Shown here: positions 33,748 through 43,004 of the stretch, piece after piece
Layout: each line of letters opens with the position of its first letter
How positions within the stretch are numbered: the first letter of the stretch is position 1
Source of the DNA: an uncultured Porphyromonadaceae bacterium
GTDB taxonomy: Bacteria; Bacteroidota; Bacteroidia; Bacteroidales; Muribaculaceae
DNA: 64,000 bases
NCBI GenBank assembly: GCA_900555715.1
Contig: USMC01000005.1
Span: forward strand, 1-64,000
Direction: 5' to 3'
The notes under the pieces: generated by a model
What the model was told of the DNA's origin: nothing
Databases searched by the model: none
What the model saw: only the letters and a program-made list of their open reading frames with translations
Program-made: the position numbers and the translations under genes

Positions 33748-33966
33748 TTATTTGTCGTTGATGAGTGAAATCACGAGTTCCTTCTCATCTTCGTCGTCGG
33801 GCAGAATGTTGATTTTGCCTTCGCGGGCGAGCCAGCCGATAGCGGCGAAAAGCTCTTTGTCTTTCAGTTTTGTTATTTTCTTGAGCTGTTTCACTCCGAG
33901 TGCTTCTGCGGTAGTGAGAGCTGTCCACAATGTTCCGGCGTTTGTGCCGATTGTTTCTACTTTCAT
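33748..33966 (-). CDS. Small winged-helix DNA-binding protein
   Basis: 72 residues of the winged-helix family common in Bacteroidota (DUF2582-like): GTLWTALTTAEALGVKQLKKITKLKDKELFAAIGWLAREGKI followed by an acidic wing and a hydrophobic end. No other domain. It is a candidate small regulator, but its targets are unknown. It is a single-gene unit between the histidine kinase and dapF regions. Confidence 0.82.
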   Translation of the reverse strand: MKVETIGTNAGTLWTALTTAEALGVKQLKKITKLKDKELFAAIGWLAREGKINILPDDEDEKELVISLINDK

Positions 33967-34007
33967 TTTAGTCGAATGTTTGGGTGTTAGACATATAATT
34001 AATTAAT

Positions 34008-34026
34008 AGGCACTTCGTGCCTTTTT
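34008..34026. terminator. Short hairpin with T-run
   Basis: Six-bp stem AGGCAC/GTGCCT with a TTC loop and five T on the plus strand. It lies between dapF and the winged-helix gene, both of which read on the minus strand. There it could act as a weak dapF terminator, but the T-run is on the other side. Confidence 0.35.
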
Positions 34027-34066
34027 GTTAAAAATAACAACGCATGGGACGCCGGTATTGTTTGCC

Positions 34067-34915
34067 TCATGCGGTGAAGACGCCGTCGAACACATGCATG
34101 GCAGGACCTGTCATCTGCAGATGTCCGTTGCTGTCGCAGTCGATATGCAGCCGTCCTCCCGAGAGCTCTATGGCAAAGGGCGCTTTGCCCCTGCCGCTGG
34201 CTATGGCGGCTGCTGCGACGGCGCACGCTCCGGTTCCGCAGGCGAGAGTCTCGCCGACGCCGCGCTCCCACACGCGGACGCGTATGCTGCCGGGGCGTAT
34301 CTCGGCGAAGTCGATGTTGGCTTTCTGCGGCCACAGAGCGCAACGTTCAAGCTGTGCGCCTGCTTCGGCGACGGGGAATGACTCGACGTCGTCGACGAAG
34401 ACAACGCCGTGCGGATTTCCTGTCGAGACCGCAGTCACAGAAAAGACGCCGGCGTCGACGCTCACGGGAATGTCGATGAGCTGTCCGCTGCCGGCGGCAG
34501 GAATGAGGGGCGCGTCCATCTGAGGCATACCCATGTCGACGGTGGCGGAGATGAATTCTCCCGCCGGTGTGCTGGCTATGCGGACGGTGCGCAGCCCGGA
34601 GGCAGTGGCGATGCGTGCTTCCTTGCCGGAGATATATCCGTTTTCGTAGAGCAGGCGCGCCACGCAGCGTATGCCGTTGCCGCACATCTGCGCTTCGCTG
34701 CCGTCGGCGTTGAAAATCCTCATGCGGCAGTCGGCGCCTTTCTCTGGCAGCACGGCGAGCAGCCCGTCGGCGCCCACGGAGAAGTTGCGCGGGCACATGA
34801 GAAGCGCCAGCGACGACAGGTCGGGATTCTCGGCGGCGAGTTCGGAATTGAAGAAGTCGAGCACGACGAAATCGTTGCCGGCTCCCTGCATCTTTTTGAA
34901 CGGTATACGGCTCAT
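34067..34915 (-). CDS. dapF: Diaminopimelate epimerase
   Basis: 282 residues, beginning MSRIPFKKMQGAGNDFVVLD at 34915; the frame drawn from 35350 runs back into the upstream gene and is not the real start. The two catalytic cysteines lie in MCGNGIRC and ETLACGTGAC, with the usual pseudosymmetric two-domain layout. The enzyme converts LL- to meso-diaminopimelate for lysine and peptidoglycan. Its ATG overlaps the stop of the aminotransferase by 4 bp, so the two are cotranslated. The alternative, a proline racemase-type paralogue, is less likely because of the GNDFVVLD beginning. Confidence 0.96.
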   Translation of the reverse strand: MSRIPFKKMQGAGNDFVVLDFFNSELAAENPDLSSLALLMCPRNFSVGADGLLAVLPEKGADCRMRIFNADGSEAQMCGNGIRCVARLLYENGYISGKEARIATASGLRTVRIASTPAGEFISATVDMGMPQMDAPLIPAAGSGQLIDIPVSVDAGVFSVTAVSTGNPHGVVFVDDVESFPVAEAGAQLERCALWPQKANIDFAEIRPGSIRVRVWERGVGETLACGTGACAVAAAAIASGRGKAPFAIELSGGRLHIDCDSNGHLQMTGPAMHVFDGVFTA

Positions 34916-36096
34916 TTCAGCGATGATATGGCGTCGGCGATGCGTCTGATCCCTTCTGCGAGAACCGTGCGCGGAACGCCTATGTTCATCCGCGTGAATC
35001 CTTCGCCGCATGCTCCGAAGCTTGCTCCGTCGTTCATTGCCACGCGGGCTTTGTCGATGATAAGCGAAATGAGCTGTTCGTGCGAAAGTCCGAGACCACG
35101 GAAATCGACCCACAGACCGAAACCTGCATCGGGGCGTATGGCTGTGACGCCGTCGATTTTTGCAAGTTCCTTCATGGCGAAACCGGCGTTGTCGTTGAGG
35201 TAGACAAGCACTTCGTCGAGCCATTGCTCCGACTTGTTGTATGCGGCTTCTACCGCTGAGACGGCAAAGACCGGAGGAGTGTCGAACTCGCTGGTGAGCA
35301 GGAAGTCGAAGAAGCTCTTGCGGAGCTCGGGGTTGAGTATGGCGGTCCATGCGCAGGCAATGCCAGGGATGTTGAAACTCTTCGAGGGAGCGCCGATAGT
35401 CACGGTGATGTCGCGCGCCGTGTCAGACGACAGCGCGGTAGGATAGTGCTTTCCGCCGGTGAGAATCATGTCGCCGTAGATTTCGTCGGACAGCAGCAGG
35501 ACATTGTTGCGGCTGCATATCTCAGCAACTTTGGCGAGCGTCTCGCGGCTCCACTGTACTCCGATAGGGTTGTGGGGATTGCAGACAATCATCATGCGCG
35601 GATGCTGCTCCGAGCAGATGCGCTCAAGACCCTCGATGTCCATCTCGTAATGGTCGCCTTTGTGAAGCAGCGGGTTTTCTACCGGCACGCGTCCGTATCC
35701 TGTCAGGATGGAGCGGAAAGAATGATAGACAGGCGGCTGTATGACCACCTTGTCGCCGGGTGCTGTGAAATGCAGCACGGCGAGACCGAGACCTTTCTTG
35801 ACGCCGGGAACATAGTCGACTTCCTCGCGGCTGAGATTCCATCCGTGGCGCCGTCTGAGCCAGTCTGTTATCGAATTCCAGAAGCTGTCCGGTGCATAGG
35901 TGTAGCCGAGCACTTTCTGCTGCGCACGATGTGCGAGAGCTTCTGTTATGGCGGGGCAGATGGCGAAATTCATGTCGGCAATCCACAGCGGAAGGAGATC
36001 GGTGCGTCCGAATTTCTCTTCAAGCTCCTCGATCTGAGTAGCGTCGGTTCCGTAGCGGCTGTTGACAGTGTCGAAATTGAAAGGTGTAGGGGTCAT
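34912..36096 (-). CDS. MalY/PatB-type PLP aminotransferase or C-S lyase
   Basis: 394 residues of the class I/II fold. The PLP lysine is K239 in GAPSKSFNIPG, and the PLP-phosphate and pyridine contacts appear as NPHNPIG and SDEIYGDM. The overall signature PLWIADMNF / GYTYAPDSFWNSI is that of PatB/MalY enzymes, which are beta-C-S lyases (cystathionine, cysteine) with some aminotransferase activity. The direct overlap with dapF suggests a link to lysine or methionine synthesis, but an LL-DAP aminotransferase assignment is not supported by the motifs. Upstream, 96 bp separate it from gdhA. Confidence 0.9.
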   Translation of the reverse strand: MTPTPFNFDTVNSRYGTDATQIEELEEKFGRTDLLPLWIADMNFAICPAITEALAHRAQQKVLGYTYAPDSFWNSITDWLRRRHGWNLSREEVDYVPGVKKGLGLAVLHFTAPGDKVVIQPPVYHSFRSILTGYGRVPVENPLLHKGDHYEMDIEGLERICSEQHPRMMIVCNPHNPIGVQWSRETLAKVAEICSRNNVLLLSDEIYGDMILTGGKHYPTALSSDTARDITVTIGAPSKSFNIPGIACAWTAILNPELRKSFFDFLLTSEFDTPPVFAVSAVEAAYNKSEQWLDEVLVYLNDNAGFAMKELAKIDGVTAIRPDAGFGLWVDFRGLGLSHEQLISLIIDKARVAMNDGASFGACGEGFTRMNIGVPRTVLAEGIRRIADAISSLK

Positions 36097-36140
36097 ATAA
36101 GCAGAAAAATAAAAAAATGAAGATGCCCGCAGGCATCGGT

Positions 36141-36178
36141 TTTAGAAAACCCCGCCTTATGCAGGAGCGGGGTTTTCT
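36141..36178 (-). terminator. Rho-independent terminator of gdhA
   Basis: 12-bp perfect stem AGAAAACCCCGC/GCGGGGTTTTCT, 11-nt loop, followed on the minus strand by a T-rich tail, 15 nt after the gdhA stop. Confidence 0.88.
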
Positions 36179-36192
36179 GTTGGTTAGGTTTA

Positions 36193-37530
36193 TCAGCAGA
36201 CGCCGAGACCCATCATGGCATGTGCCACCTTCATGAAGCCTGCGATGTTGGCGCCCTTCATGTAGTTGATGTATCCGTCGGGTTCTACGCCGTAGCGGAG
36301 GCACTGCTCGTGGATGTCGGTCATGATAGTGTGGAGTTTCTGATCCACTTCTTCGGCTCCCCACTGAAGATGCATGGCGTTCTGGCTCATTTCGAGACCG
36401 GAAGTTGCTACGCCGCCGGCGTTGACAGCCTTGCCGGGAGCATATACAGTGCGGTTGGCGATGAATGCGTCGATAGCCTCGGGGGTGCAGCCCATGTTCG
36501 ACACTTCGGCAACCATGCCCACACCGTTGGCGATAAGCTGCTTGGCATCGTCGCCGTTGAGCTCGTTCTGTGTGGCGCAGGGAAGTGCGATGTCGACTTT
36601 GCGTTCCCAGGGTTTCTTGCCGGCGAAGAATTCCGAGCCGGCGAAGCGCTCGGCATAGGGAGCGACAACATCGTTGCCGGAAGCACGCAGTTCGAGCATA
36701 TAGTTGATTTTCTCGCTGTCGAGACCGGCGGGATCGTAGATATATCCGTCGGGACCGGAGATGGTGACAACTTTCGCGCCGAGTTCAGTAGCTTTAAGAG
36801 CGGCACCCCAGGCGACGTTGCCGAAGCCGGAGATGGCGATTGTCTTGCCTTCGATGCTGTCGTTGCGCTGCTTGAGCATGTTCTGTACGAAGTAGAGAGC
36901 GCCGAAGCCGGTAGCTTCCGGGCGTATGCGGCTGCCGCCGAATTCCAGAGCCTTGCCGGTGAATGTGCCGTCGTGCTGGTTGACGAGGCGCTTGTACATG
37001 CCGTACATATATCCTACCTCACGGCCGCCTACGCCGATATCACCTGCGGGAACGTCGCGGTCGGGACCGAGATTCTTCCACAGACCGAGCATGAAAGCCT
37101 GGCAGAAACGCATGATCTCGCGGTCGCTTTTGCCGCGGGGCGAGAAGTCGCTGCCGCCTTTTGCACCGCCCATAGGAAGAGTGGTGAGAGCGTTCTTGAA
37201 TGTCTGTTCAAAACCGAGGAATTTAAGGATGGACAGATTGACGGATGCGTGGAAACGGATGCCGCCTTTGTACGGACCGATGGCGTTGTTGAACTGCACG
37301 CGGTAGCCGATGTTGTTCTGAACCTCTCCTTTGTCGTCGATCCATGTGACACGGAATGTGACGATGCGGTCGGGCTCTACCATGCGCTCGACAATCTTAT
37401 TGCGTTCAAATTCCGGATGCTGGTTGTAGACTTCTTCAACCGACATCAGCACTTCGCGGACAGCCTGAAGATATTCCTTCTCGCCGGGGTGCTTTGCCTC
37501 AAGGGCGGACATGATGCTGTTTATATCCAT
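36193..37530 (-). CDS. gdhA: NADP-specific glutamate dehydrogenase
   Basis: 445 residues, the length of the hexameric bacterial enzyme. The substrate domain carries YKGGIRFHASVNLSILKFLGFEQ, the active-site Lys/Gly motif LPMGGAKGGSDFSPRGKS, and VPAGDIGVGGREVGYMYG. The Rossmann domain carries ISGFGNVAWGAALKATELGAKVV. It makes glutamate from 2-oxoglutarate and ammonia with NADPH and is a central nitrogen-assimilation enzyme. A -7 box lies 51 nt upstream. Confidence 0.97.
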   Translation of the reverse strand: MDINSIMSALEAKHPGEKEYLQAVREVLMSVEEVYNQHPEFERNKIVERMVEPDRIVTFRVTWIDDKGEVQNNIGYRVQFNNAIGPYKGGIRFHASVNLSILKFLGFEQTFKNALTTLPMGGAKGGSDFSPRGKSDREIMRFCQAFMLGLWKNLGPDRDVPAGDIGVGGREVGYMYGMYKRLVNQHDGTFTGKALEFGGSRIRPEATGFGALYFVQNMLKQRNDSIEGKTIAISGFGNVAWGAALKATELGAKVVTISGPDGYIYDPAGLDSEKINYMLELRASGNDVVAPYAERFAGSEFFAGKKPWERKVDIALPCATQNELNGDDAKQLIANGVGMVAEVSNMGCTPEAIDAFIANRTVYAPGKAVNAGGVATSGLEMSQNAMHLQWGAEEVDQKLHTIMTDIHEQCLRYGVEPDGYINYMKGANIAGFMKVAHAMMGLGVC

Positions 37531-37581
37531 AGTTTTTCTTGTTAGGTGTTTTTCAGTCGTTGAATTTTTTGGTTAACACGG

Positions 37582-37589
37582 CAAAGATA
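37582..37589 (-). promoter_or_regulatory. -7 promoter box (TATCTTTG) of gdhA
   Basis: Perfect TAnnTTTG on the minus strand, 51 nt before the ATG. Confidence 0.55.
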
Positions 37590-37677
37590 AGACTTTTTTC
37601 TTACTCCGAAGCGTTTTTGAAGAAATTTCACAGTCGTGTCAGCCGCATTTATTCACGCACTGAGTGGTCCGGCCGTG

Positions 37678-38196
37678 TCAGAATTTGAACTGGACGCCCA
37701 GATCGAAACCTTTGTTGATAGAAAAGTCAAATATGCCGGTACCGTCCCAGTATTCATATTGGAACAGACTGGTGCGGGCTATAAGGGCAAATTTATCGGT
37801 GAAATTGACTGCAAAACCGGGACGCAGACCTAAAATGGTGCCGCTGACACCGAGATCTTCGATTGACTGATGAGCATATCCGACGGCGAATTCACCGAAG
37901 AAGTCCACGATGCCTGCGCGAGCAAATGTGCCGCGGACATAAGGCAGGATAGAAATGGTGGTAAGGGTGCCTTCGTTGGAGGCGACGTTCAGACCGACCG
38001 ATGCTCCGACAGCCCATGTCTTGTTGAAGTAATAACCGAATTCGGGAGCAATTCCGAACGTTGTCTTTGTGTCCGAGCTGCCGCCGTCCACGTGTACGCT
38101 CATTACATCGAGTCCGATAGTACCTCCTGCATAGAACTGAGCGTTAGCGCCGATTCCCATGGCGATAATTGCCAATGTCAACAATAGTTTTTTCAT
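37678..38196 (-). CDS. Small outer-membrane beta-barrel protein
   Basis: 172 residues with a signal peptide (MKKLLLTLAIIAMGIGANA). The mature part is an eight-stranded OmpX/OmpW-like barrel: alternating Gly/aromatic strands (GGTIGLDVMSV, APEFGYYFNKTWAVGASVGLNV, FFGEFAVGYAHQ) and a terminal Phe (LGVQFKF) that signals BAM insertion. No enzymatic motif. Single-gene unit, no convincing promoter box seen. Confidence 0.88.
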   Translation of the reverse strand: MKKLLLTLAIIAMGIGANAQFYAGGTIGLDVMSVHVDGGSSDTKTTFGIAPEFGYYFNKTWAVGASVGLNVASNEGTLTTISILPYVRGTFARAGIVDFFGEFAVGYAHQSIEDLGVSGTILGLRPGFAVNFTDKFALIARTSLFQYEYWDGTGIFDFSINKGFDLGVQFKF

Positions 38197-38260
38197 AATG
38201 CGTATAATTTAATGATTGAAGTTTATTTATGAAGATATGCCTCGGTCGGCTGCCTAACGA

Positions 38261-40918
38261 TCAATGCCGTTTGTGCGACAGAAGGCGGAAGAGTTCGGGG
38301 ATCAGGAAGACAAGCGATGTGGCTCCGATGATTATGAGCCAGTCGGACACTCGTACGGGAACGACGGAGAAGAACGCTCCGCCGAGCTGCACTATGAGAA
38401 TCTGACCTGCCAGTATCATCGCCATTGTGAAGAGGAACAGCCGGCAGTGTTTCAGATGAAGCGCCGACTCTCCGCTCTCGAAGGCGCGGGCGTTGAACAT
38501 GTTCCAGAACTGCATGAAGACGAAGGTGGTGAAGAATATCGACAGCTCGTATGGCTGCAGCCCGTGACGCGAAATAAGCGGCTGCCGCCATGCATCCGTC
38601 AGAGAAGTCACATCTGTGTGTTCGAGATACCATAGGAAGGCGAACAGTATCGCCGTGAAGGCAAGTCCGACGCCGATGATGTCGCGCCACATGGTTTTGG
38701 TGATGATGAATGCGCTGCGCAGCCTCGGTTTGTCGTTCATCACGCTGTCGCTCGGCGGCAGCGATGCGAGCGCCATTGCGGCGAATGTGTCCATGATGAG
38801 GTTAACCCAGAGCATCTGAGTCACCGTCAGAGGCGATTCTGTTCCCATGAACGCTCCGATAAGCACTATCAGACATGCCACGACGTTGACGGTGAGCTGG
38901 AATAGCAGAAAACGTTGTATGTTGCGGTAGAGCGACCTTCCCCACATCACCGCTCTGCCGATTGAGGTGAAGGAGTTGTCGATGATGGTGATGTCGGAGG
39001 CTTCCTTTGCCACCGATGTGCCGTCGCCCATCGACAGTCCGACGTGAGCGGCTTTGAGTGCTGGGGCGTCGTTGGTTCCGTCGCCGGTCACAGCCACTAC
39101 CTCGCCGAGGCGCCGGAGAGTCTCCACAAGCCTCTTTTTGTCCATAGGTCGGGCGCGGGCGATTATCTTGAGGTCGCCGGCACGTCCGAGGAGTTCCTCG
39201 TCGGTGAGAGCCTCGAATTCTGTACCGGTGATGATGTTTTTCTCGCCGTCCGCCGTGTCGTCCCACAGCCCTATCTGGCGGGCGATTTCCTTTGCTGTGC
39301 CGATGGTGTCACCGGTCACTATCTTGACCTTTATTCCTGCATCGGTGACATTGCGCACTGCCTCGGGAACGTCGGCGCGTACGGGGTCGGATATTGCGGC
39401 TACGCCGAGGAATGTAAGACCGTCTGTGGCAAGACGTCCGTCCCCGATAGCTTTTTCGCCGGGTTGGAGCCTTTTGTATGCGAAGCCGAGCGTGCGCATG
39501 GCCTGATTCTGATAGCCGAGCAGGAGCGCGTCTATTTCTTTCCGGCTGACTCCTGCATTGTCGGAGCAAAGACCGAAAATGATTTCAGGTGCGCCTTTGA
39601 CATAAAGAATGCCGCCGCCAGTCGCTGACTTAACCACAGTAGCCATATACTTTCTTTCGGTCGAGAAAGGAAGCTCATCGATGACGGTTGTCTGTTCTTT
39701 GAGCTTGCGGTAGTCGGTGCCGCGCGACATGAGCCACAGCAGAAGCGCCCCTTCGGTTGGGTTGCCGAGCACTTCGGGAGTTTTTTTCGTCATGTCGAGC
39801 TGTGCAGTGGAGTTGACGGCGATGCCTTCCTCGATGATGTCGCGGGGCGGATTGCCGAAAAATGCTGTTTCGTAGACCTGCATTCTGTTCTGTGTGAGCG
39901 TGCCGGTCTTGTCGGTGCATATCACAGTTATGGCGCCCATGGTTTCGCATGCATGGAGCTTGCGCACGAGATTGTTGGTCTTGAGCATCGACCTCATTGA
40001 ATAGGCGAGCGACAGCGTAACAGCCATCGGCAACCCTTCCGGAACTGAAACAACGATGAGCGCCACGGCAATCATAAACGACTGCAGCAGATAGGCAAGG
40101 AATGGAATCAGGTCGAAAGGCTGAGTCATCAGGAACATGACAATCCTACCTGCGATGACGAGAGCTGCGACAGTGTAGGCGAAGCGCGAGATGAGTTTGC
40201 CGAGGCGTTCGAGCTGTTCGTTGAGAGGTGTCTTGACGCCGTCGTCGATCTGTGCGGCAGTGAACACCTTTCCGTTCTCTGTGGCGTCGCCCACGGCGGT
40301 TACGCGCATCACGCCGTGTCCTTCCATTACTTTCGTGCCGCGCAGCACGTGGTCGGTAGGGTAGGTGTCGTCGGGGTTGAAGTCGTCAGGATTCGTGCTC
40401 TTGTGGCATATCGGCTCGCCGGTGAGCGTCGACTCATCGACGCTGAGGCTTACCGCTTCCAGCAGAACTCCGTCGGCAGGAATCTCGTTGCCGGTATTGA
40501 GAATCACGATGTCGTCTACCACGACATCTTTTCTGGCTATCTGTGTAATGCTCCCGTCACGGATCACCTGCACGGGCTCCTCGTCGTTGACCTGGTTCAG
40601 GATAGCGAACTCGCGTTCCGCCTTGTTTTCAAAATAGAATGAAAGTCCCGTTGCCAGAAGGATGGCGATAAAAATGCCGGCAGGCTCGAAAAACACCGCC
40701 GGACCTTCGCCCAGCCCATAGTATTCGTAGAAGGAAATTCCTATCGAGAGCGTTCCTGCGACAAGAAGAATTATGATCAACGGATCGGTGAATTTGCCGA
40801 GAAAGGTTTTCCATAGCGGCACTTTTGCGGGCGGTGTGAGAATGTTGACGCCGTGCGCAGCGCGGCTTTCCGCAGCCTGCACGCTGCTTAATCCTTTATA
40901 CACAGTTTTTTGCTGCAT
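38261..40918 (-). CDS. PMCA-type calcium-translocating P-type ATPase
   Basis: 885 residues. The actuator domain has DESTLTGEP, the phosphorylation site is D336 in CTDKTGTLTQNRM, and the nucleotide and hinge motifs include KGAPEII and VTGDGTNDAPALKAAHVGLSMG. Ten transmembrane helices with the ion-binding VPEGLPMAVTLSLAY in M4 and NLIMDTFAAMALA in M6 fit Ca2+ pumps of the SERCA/PMCA group, which lower cytoplasmic calcium. Substrate assignment rests on those motifs; Mn2+ is possible. It is convergent with none of its neighbours and divergent from the RSH gene. Confidence 0.94.
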   Translation of the reverse strand: MQQKTVYKGLSSVQAAESRAAHGVNILTPPAKVPLWKTFLGKFTDPLIIILLVAGTLSIGISFYEYYGLGEGPAVFFEPAGIFIAILLATGLSFYFENKAEREFAILNQVNDEEPVQVIRDGSITQIARKDVVVDDIVILNTGNEIPADGVLLEAVSLSVDESTLTGEPICHKSTNPDDFNPDDTYPTDHVLRGTKVMEGHGVMRVTAVGDATENGKVFTAAQIDDGVKTPLNEQLERLGKLISRFAYTVAALVIAGRIVMFLMTQPFDLIPFLAYLLQSFMIAVALIVVSVPEGLPMAVTLSLAYSMRSMLKTNNLVRKLHACETMGAITVICTDKTGTLTQNRMQVYETAFFGNPPRDIIEEGIAVNSTAQLDMTKKTPEVLGNPTEGALLLWLMSRGTDYRKLKEQTTVIDELPFSTERKYMATVVKSATGGGILYVKGAPEIIFGLCSDNAGVSRKEIDALLLGYQNQAMRTLGFAYKRLQPGEKAIGDGRLATDGLTFLGVAAISDPVRADVPEAVRNVTDAGIKVKIVTGDTIGTAKEIARQIGLWDDTADGEKNIITGTEFEALTDEELLGRAGDLKIIARARPMDKKRLVETLRRLGEVVAVTGDGTNDAPALKAAHVGLSMGDGTSVAKEASDITIIDNSFTSIGRAVMWGRSLYRNIQRFLLFQLTVNVVACLIVLIGAFMGTESPLTVTQMLWVNLIMDTFAAMALASLPPSDSVMNDKPRLRSAFIITKTMWRDIIGVGLAFTAILFAFLWYLEHTDVTSLTDAWRQPLISRHGLQPYELSIFFTTFVFMQFWNMFNARAFESGESALHLKHCRLFLFTMAMILAGQILIVQLGGAFFSVVPVRVSDWLIIIGATSLVFLIPELFRLLSHKRH

Positions 40919-41095
40919 CTGATGTGCTTTATGCTGATATGAAATTTATGTATTGCAAAATAACGAACAAAATTTCACATGTCCAAAAGTTTTTTACCCT
41001 CATGTTTTAAGCTGTTTTTGATATTTTTCCGAGTTTTCGGATGGTTTTGGCTATTATTTATGAATTTGTTGCTAACTTTACGGAAATTTACGATT

Positions 41096-42991
41096 ATGGA
41101 AGCTAAGGAGGACTATAACGAAATCATCGAGACTCGTGCGCAGGCCGTTTTCGATGCTATGGCGGGCAGAACTACTGCGGAACAGATGGAAAAGCTGCAT
41201 GAGGCTTTCGACGTTGCCCGCGAGGCGCATGCTAAGCAATGGCGCAAAGGCGGCGACCCCTACATCCTGCACCCCATAGCGGTGGCGACAATAGTAGCCA
41301 AAGACCTTATGCTGGGTGTGGAGCCTGTGATGGCGGCGTTTCTTCACGATGTGGTGGAGGATACCGACTATACTATCGACGACATACGGAGCCGCTTCGG
41401 CGATGATGTAGCCTTCCTCGTAAGTGTCGTCACCAAGACAAAGAAGAAAAGGTACGACGAATCGCAGCAGGTCGACAACTACCGTCAGATGCTCAACTCT
41501 GTCCAGTACGACATACGCGCTCTTCTTGTCAAGCTCGCCGACCGTCTTCACAACATGCGCACGCTCTCGTCGATGCCTCCCGACAAGCAGATGAAAATCG
41601 CCGGCGAGACCGATTACTTCTATGCTCCGCTCGCCAACCGCCTCGGGCTCTACGACATAAAACTTGAGCTCGAGAATCTGAGCTTCCGTTTCCGTTGTCC
41701 GCACGATTATGCTCAGCTGTCGTCGCTCATCGAACGCGATGCCGAGGCTCAGGCAGACCGTCTCGCCGAATTCCGCCGCCAGATTTCCGACGTGCTTGCA
41801 AAAGCGGGCATCACGGCTCAGGTGAATGTGGAATATCGCAAACCATACAGTATCTGCCGGAAGATGCGCAAGTACGGCGACGACTTCAACCACCTCAAAT
41901 ATCGCCACTTCACCGATATCATCTTCGAAGAGCCGTTGCCGGGACTGTCGGAGAAGGAAATGGCGCTGCGCATCTACTCTGTCCTTACAAATCATTTCAA
42001 GGAGAAACCCGGCGGAATCATCAACTATATCGACTCCCCTAAGGAAAACGGCTACCAGAGTTTCCATGTCAAGCTTCTGGCGCATTTCGGACGCTGGCAG
42101 GAAGTGCACATCAGCTCGCGGCGCATGGTGAGGCATTCGCAGCTCGGATGTGTGGCAGACCGTTCGGAAGGGAACATCAACCGGTGGATCGAGAAGTTCC
42201 GCTATGTCCTTCGCGATGTGGCGCAGCATGGGCAGAACGGTTCGAATTTCATTGAAAAAGTCGTGGCTGCATTCTACAACGATGATATAATGACGTTTAC
42301 TCCCGCCGGCAAAGCTATCGTTCTGCCCCAGAAGGCGACGGTGCTCGATTTTGCCTACGAGGTGCACAGCAGTCTGGGCGAGAAGGCAAAATATGCCCGC
42401 GTCAACGGTTTCCTCGCTTCAGTGAAGTCGCTGCTGCGCCGCGGCGACGTCGTGGAGATTTTCACCGATCCTGACAGCCATCCTCAGCCCGACTGGCTCG
42501 ACGCTGTGGTGACGTACAAGGCCCGTAAAGCCATAGCCGGGTATCTCGACCGTCTTCCCAAGTCGGAATTTCACCGTTGCCCCTCGTGCAGCCCCATTCC
42601 GGGCGATGAGGTGATAGGATTCGAGGAGAGCGACGGCACCATTACGCTGCACAAGCGTGAATGCAGTGTGGCTGTCAGTCTGGCGTCGCAGCATGGCGAC
42701 AGAATACGCTCCGTGCAGTACGTCCCTGACGGAACGCTCTACTCGCAGACAATTGTCATCACCGCTGTCGACCGATATCATCTGTTCATCGACCTTGTCG
42801 ACTGTATCACAAACAGGCTACATCTCAACATGGAAAGCTTCAACACATCGACGACCGACTCAATAGTCACATGCACAATATCTTTCGGCGTCCATTCATA
42901 CAACGAACTCCAGTCCATCATAGAGAATATAAGGTCGATTAAAGGCGTCGACGAAGTGAAGCGTCTTGGCGGAACAGATTTTATTAGCTAA
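41096..42991 (+). CDS. RelA/SpoT (RSH) bifunctional-type (p)ppGpp enzyme
   Basis: 631 residues from the ATG at 41096 (MEAKEDYNEIIETR); the frame from 40979 would add a 39-residue hydrophobic leader not found in the family and reads through the probable promoter. Hydrolase HD domain: H84-D85 in HDVVEDTDY and LVKLADRLHNM. Synthetase domain (about 240-350) is recognisable by IINYIDSPKENGYQSFHVKLL and EVHISS, but DLxAxRI is replaced by FTDIIFEEP and the usual AE-x-GxAAHW by SQLGCVADR, so synthesis may be weak or lost. A TGS domain (about 405-465) and a C-terminal ACT domain (about 565-631) complete it. It sets the stringent-response alarmone level. Confidence 0.92.
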   Translation: MEAKEDYNEIIETRAQAVFDAMAGRTTAEQMEKLHEAFDVAREAHAKQWRKGGDPYILHPIAVATIVAKDLMLGVEPVMAAFLHDVVEDTDYTIDDIRSRFGDDVAFLVSVVTKTKKKRYDESQQVDNYRQMLNSVQYDIRALLVKLADRLHNMRTLSSMPPDKQMKIAGETDYFYAPLANRLGLYDIKLELENLSFRFRCPHDYAQLSSLIERDAEAQADRLAEFRRQISDVLAKAGITAQVNVEYRKPYSICRKMRKYGDDFNHLKYRHFTDIIFEEPLPGLSEKEMALRIYSVLTNHFKEKPGGIINYIDSPKENGYQSFHVKLLAHFGRWQEVHISSRRMVRHSQLGCVADRSEGNINRWIEKFRYVLRDVAQHGQNGSNFIEKVVAAFYNDDIMTFTPAGKAIVLPQKATVLDFAYEVHSSLGEKAKYARVNGFLASVKSLLRRGDVVEIFTDPDSHPQPDWLDAVVTYKARKAIAGYLDRLPKSEFHRCPSCSPIPGDEVIGFEESDGTITLHKRECSVAVSLASQHGDRIRSVQYVPDGTLYSQTIVITAVDRYHLFIDLVDCITNRLHLNMESFNTSTTDSIVTCTISFGVHSYNELQSIIENIRSIKGVDEVKRLGGTDFIS

Positions 42992-42996
42992 TTTTG
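42989..42996 (+). promoter_or_regulatory. -7 promoter box (TAATTTTG) overlapping the RSH stop
   Basis: Perfect TAnnTTTG whose first three bases are the RSH stop codon. It lies 8 nt before the ATG of the DUF3822 gene (43005). Confidence 0.5.
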
Positions 42997-43004
42997 TATT
43001 CGCT

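Noticed and set aside
34916..35350. Extended N-terminus for the dapF frame
   Set aside because: These bases code for the C-terminus of the MalY-type aminotransferase, and the first DapF-like residues (MSRIPFKKMQGAGNDF) begin at 34915 with an ATGA overlap.
34912..36096. LL-diaminopimelate aminotransferase
   Set aside because: Tempting because dapF is next to it, but the ADMNF and GYTYAPDSF motifs belong to MalY/PatB-type enzymes.
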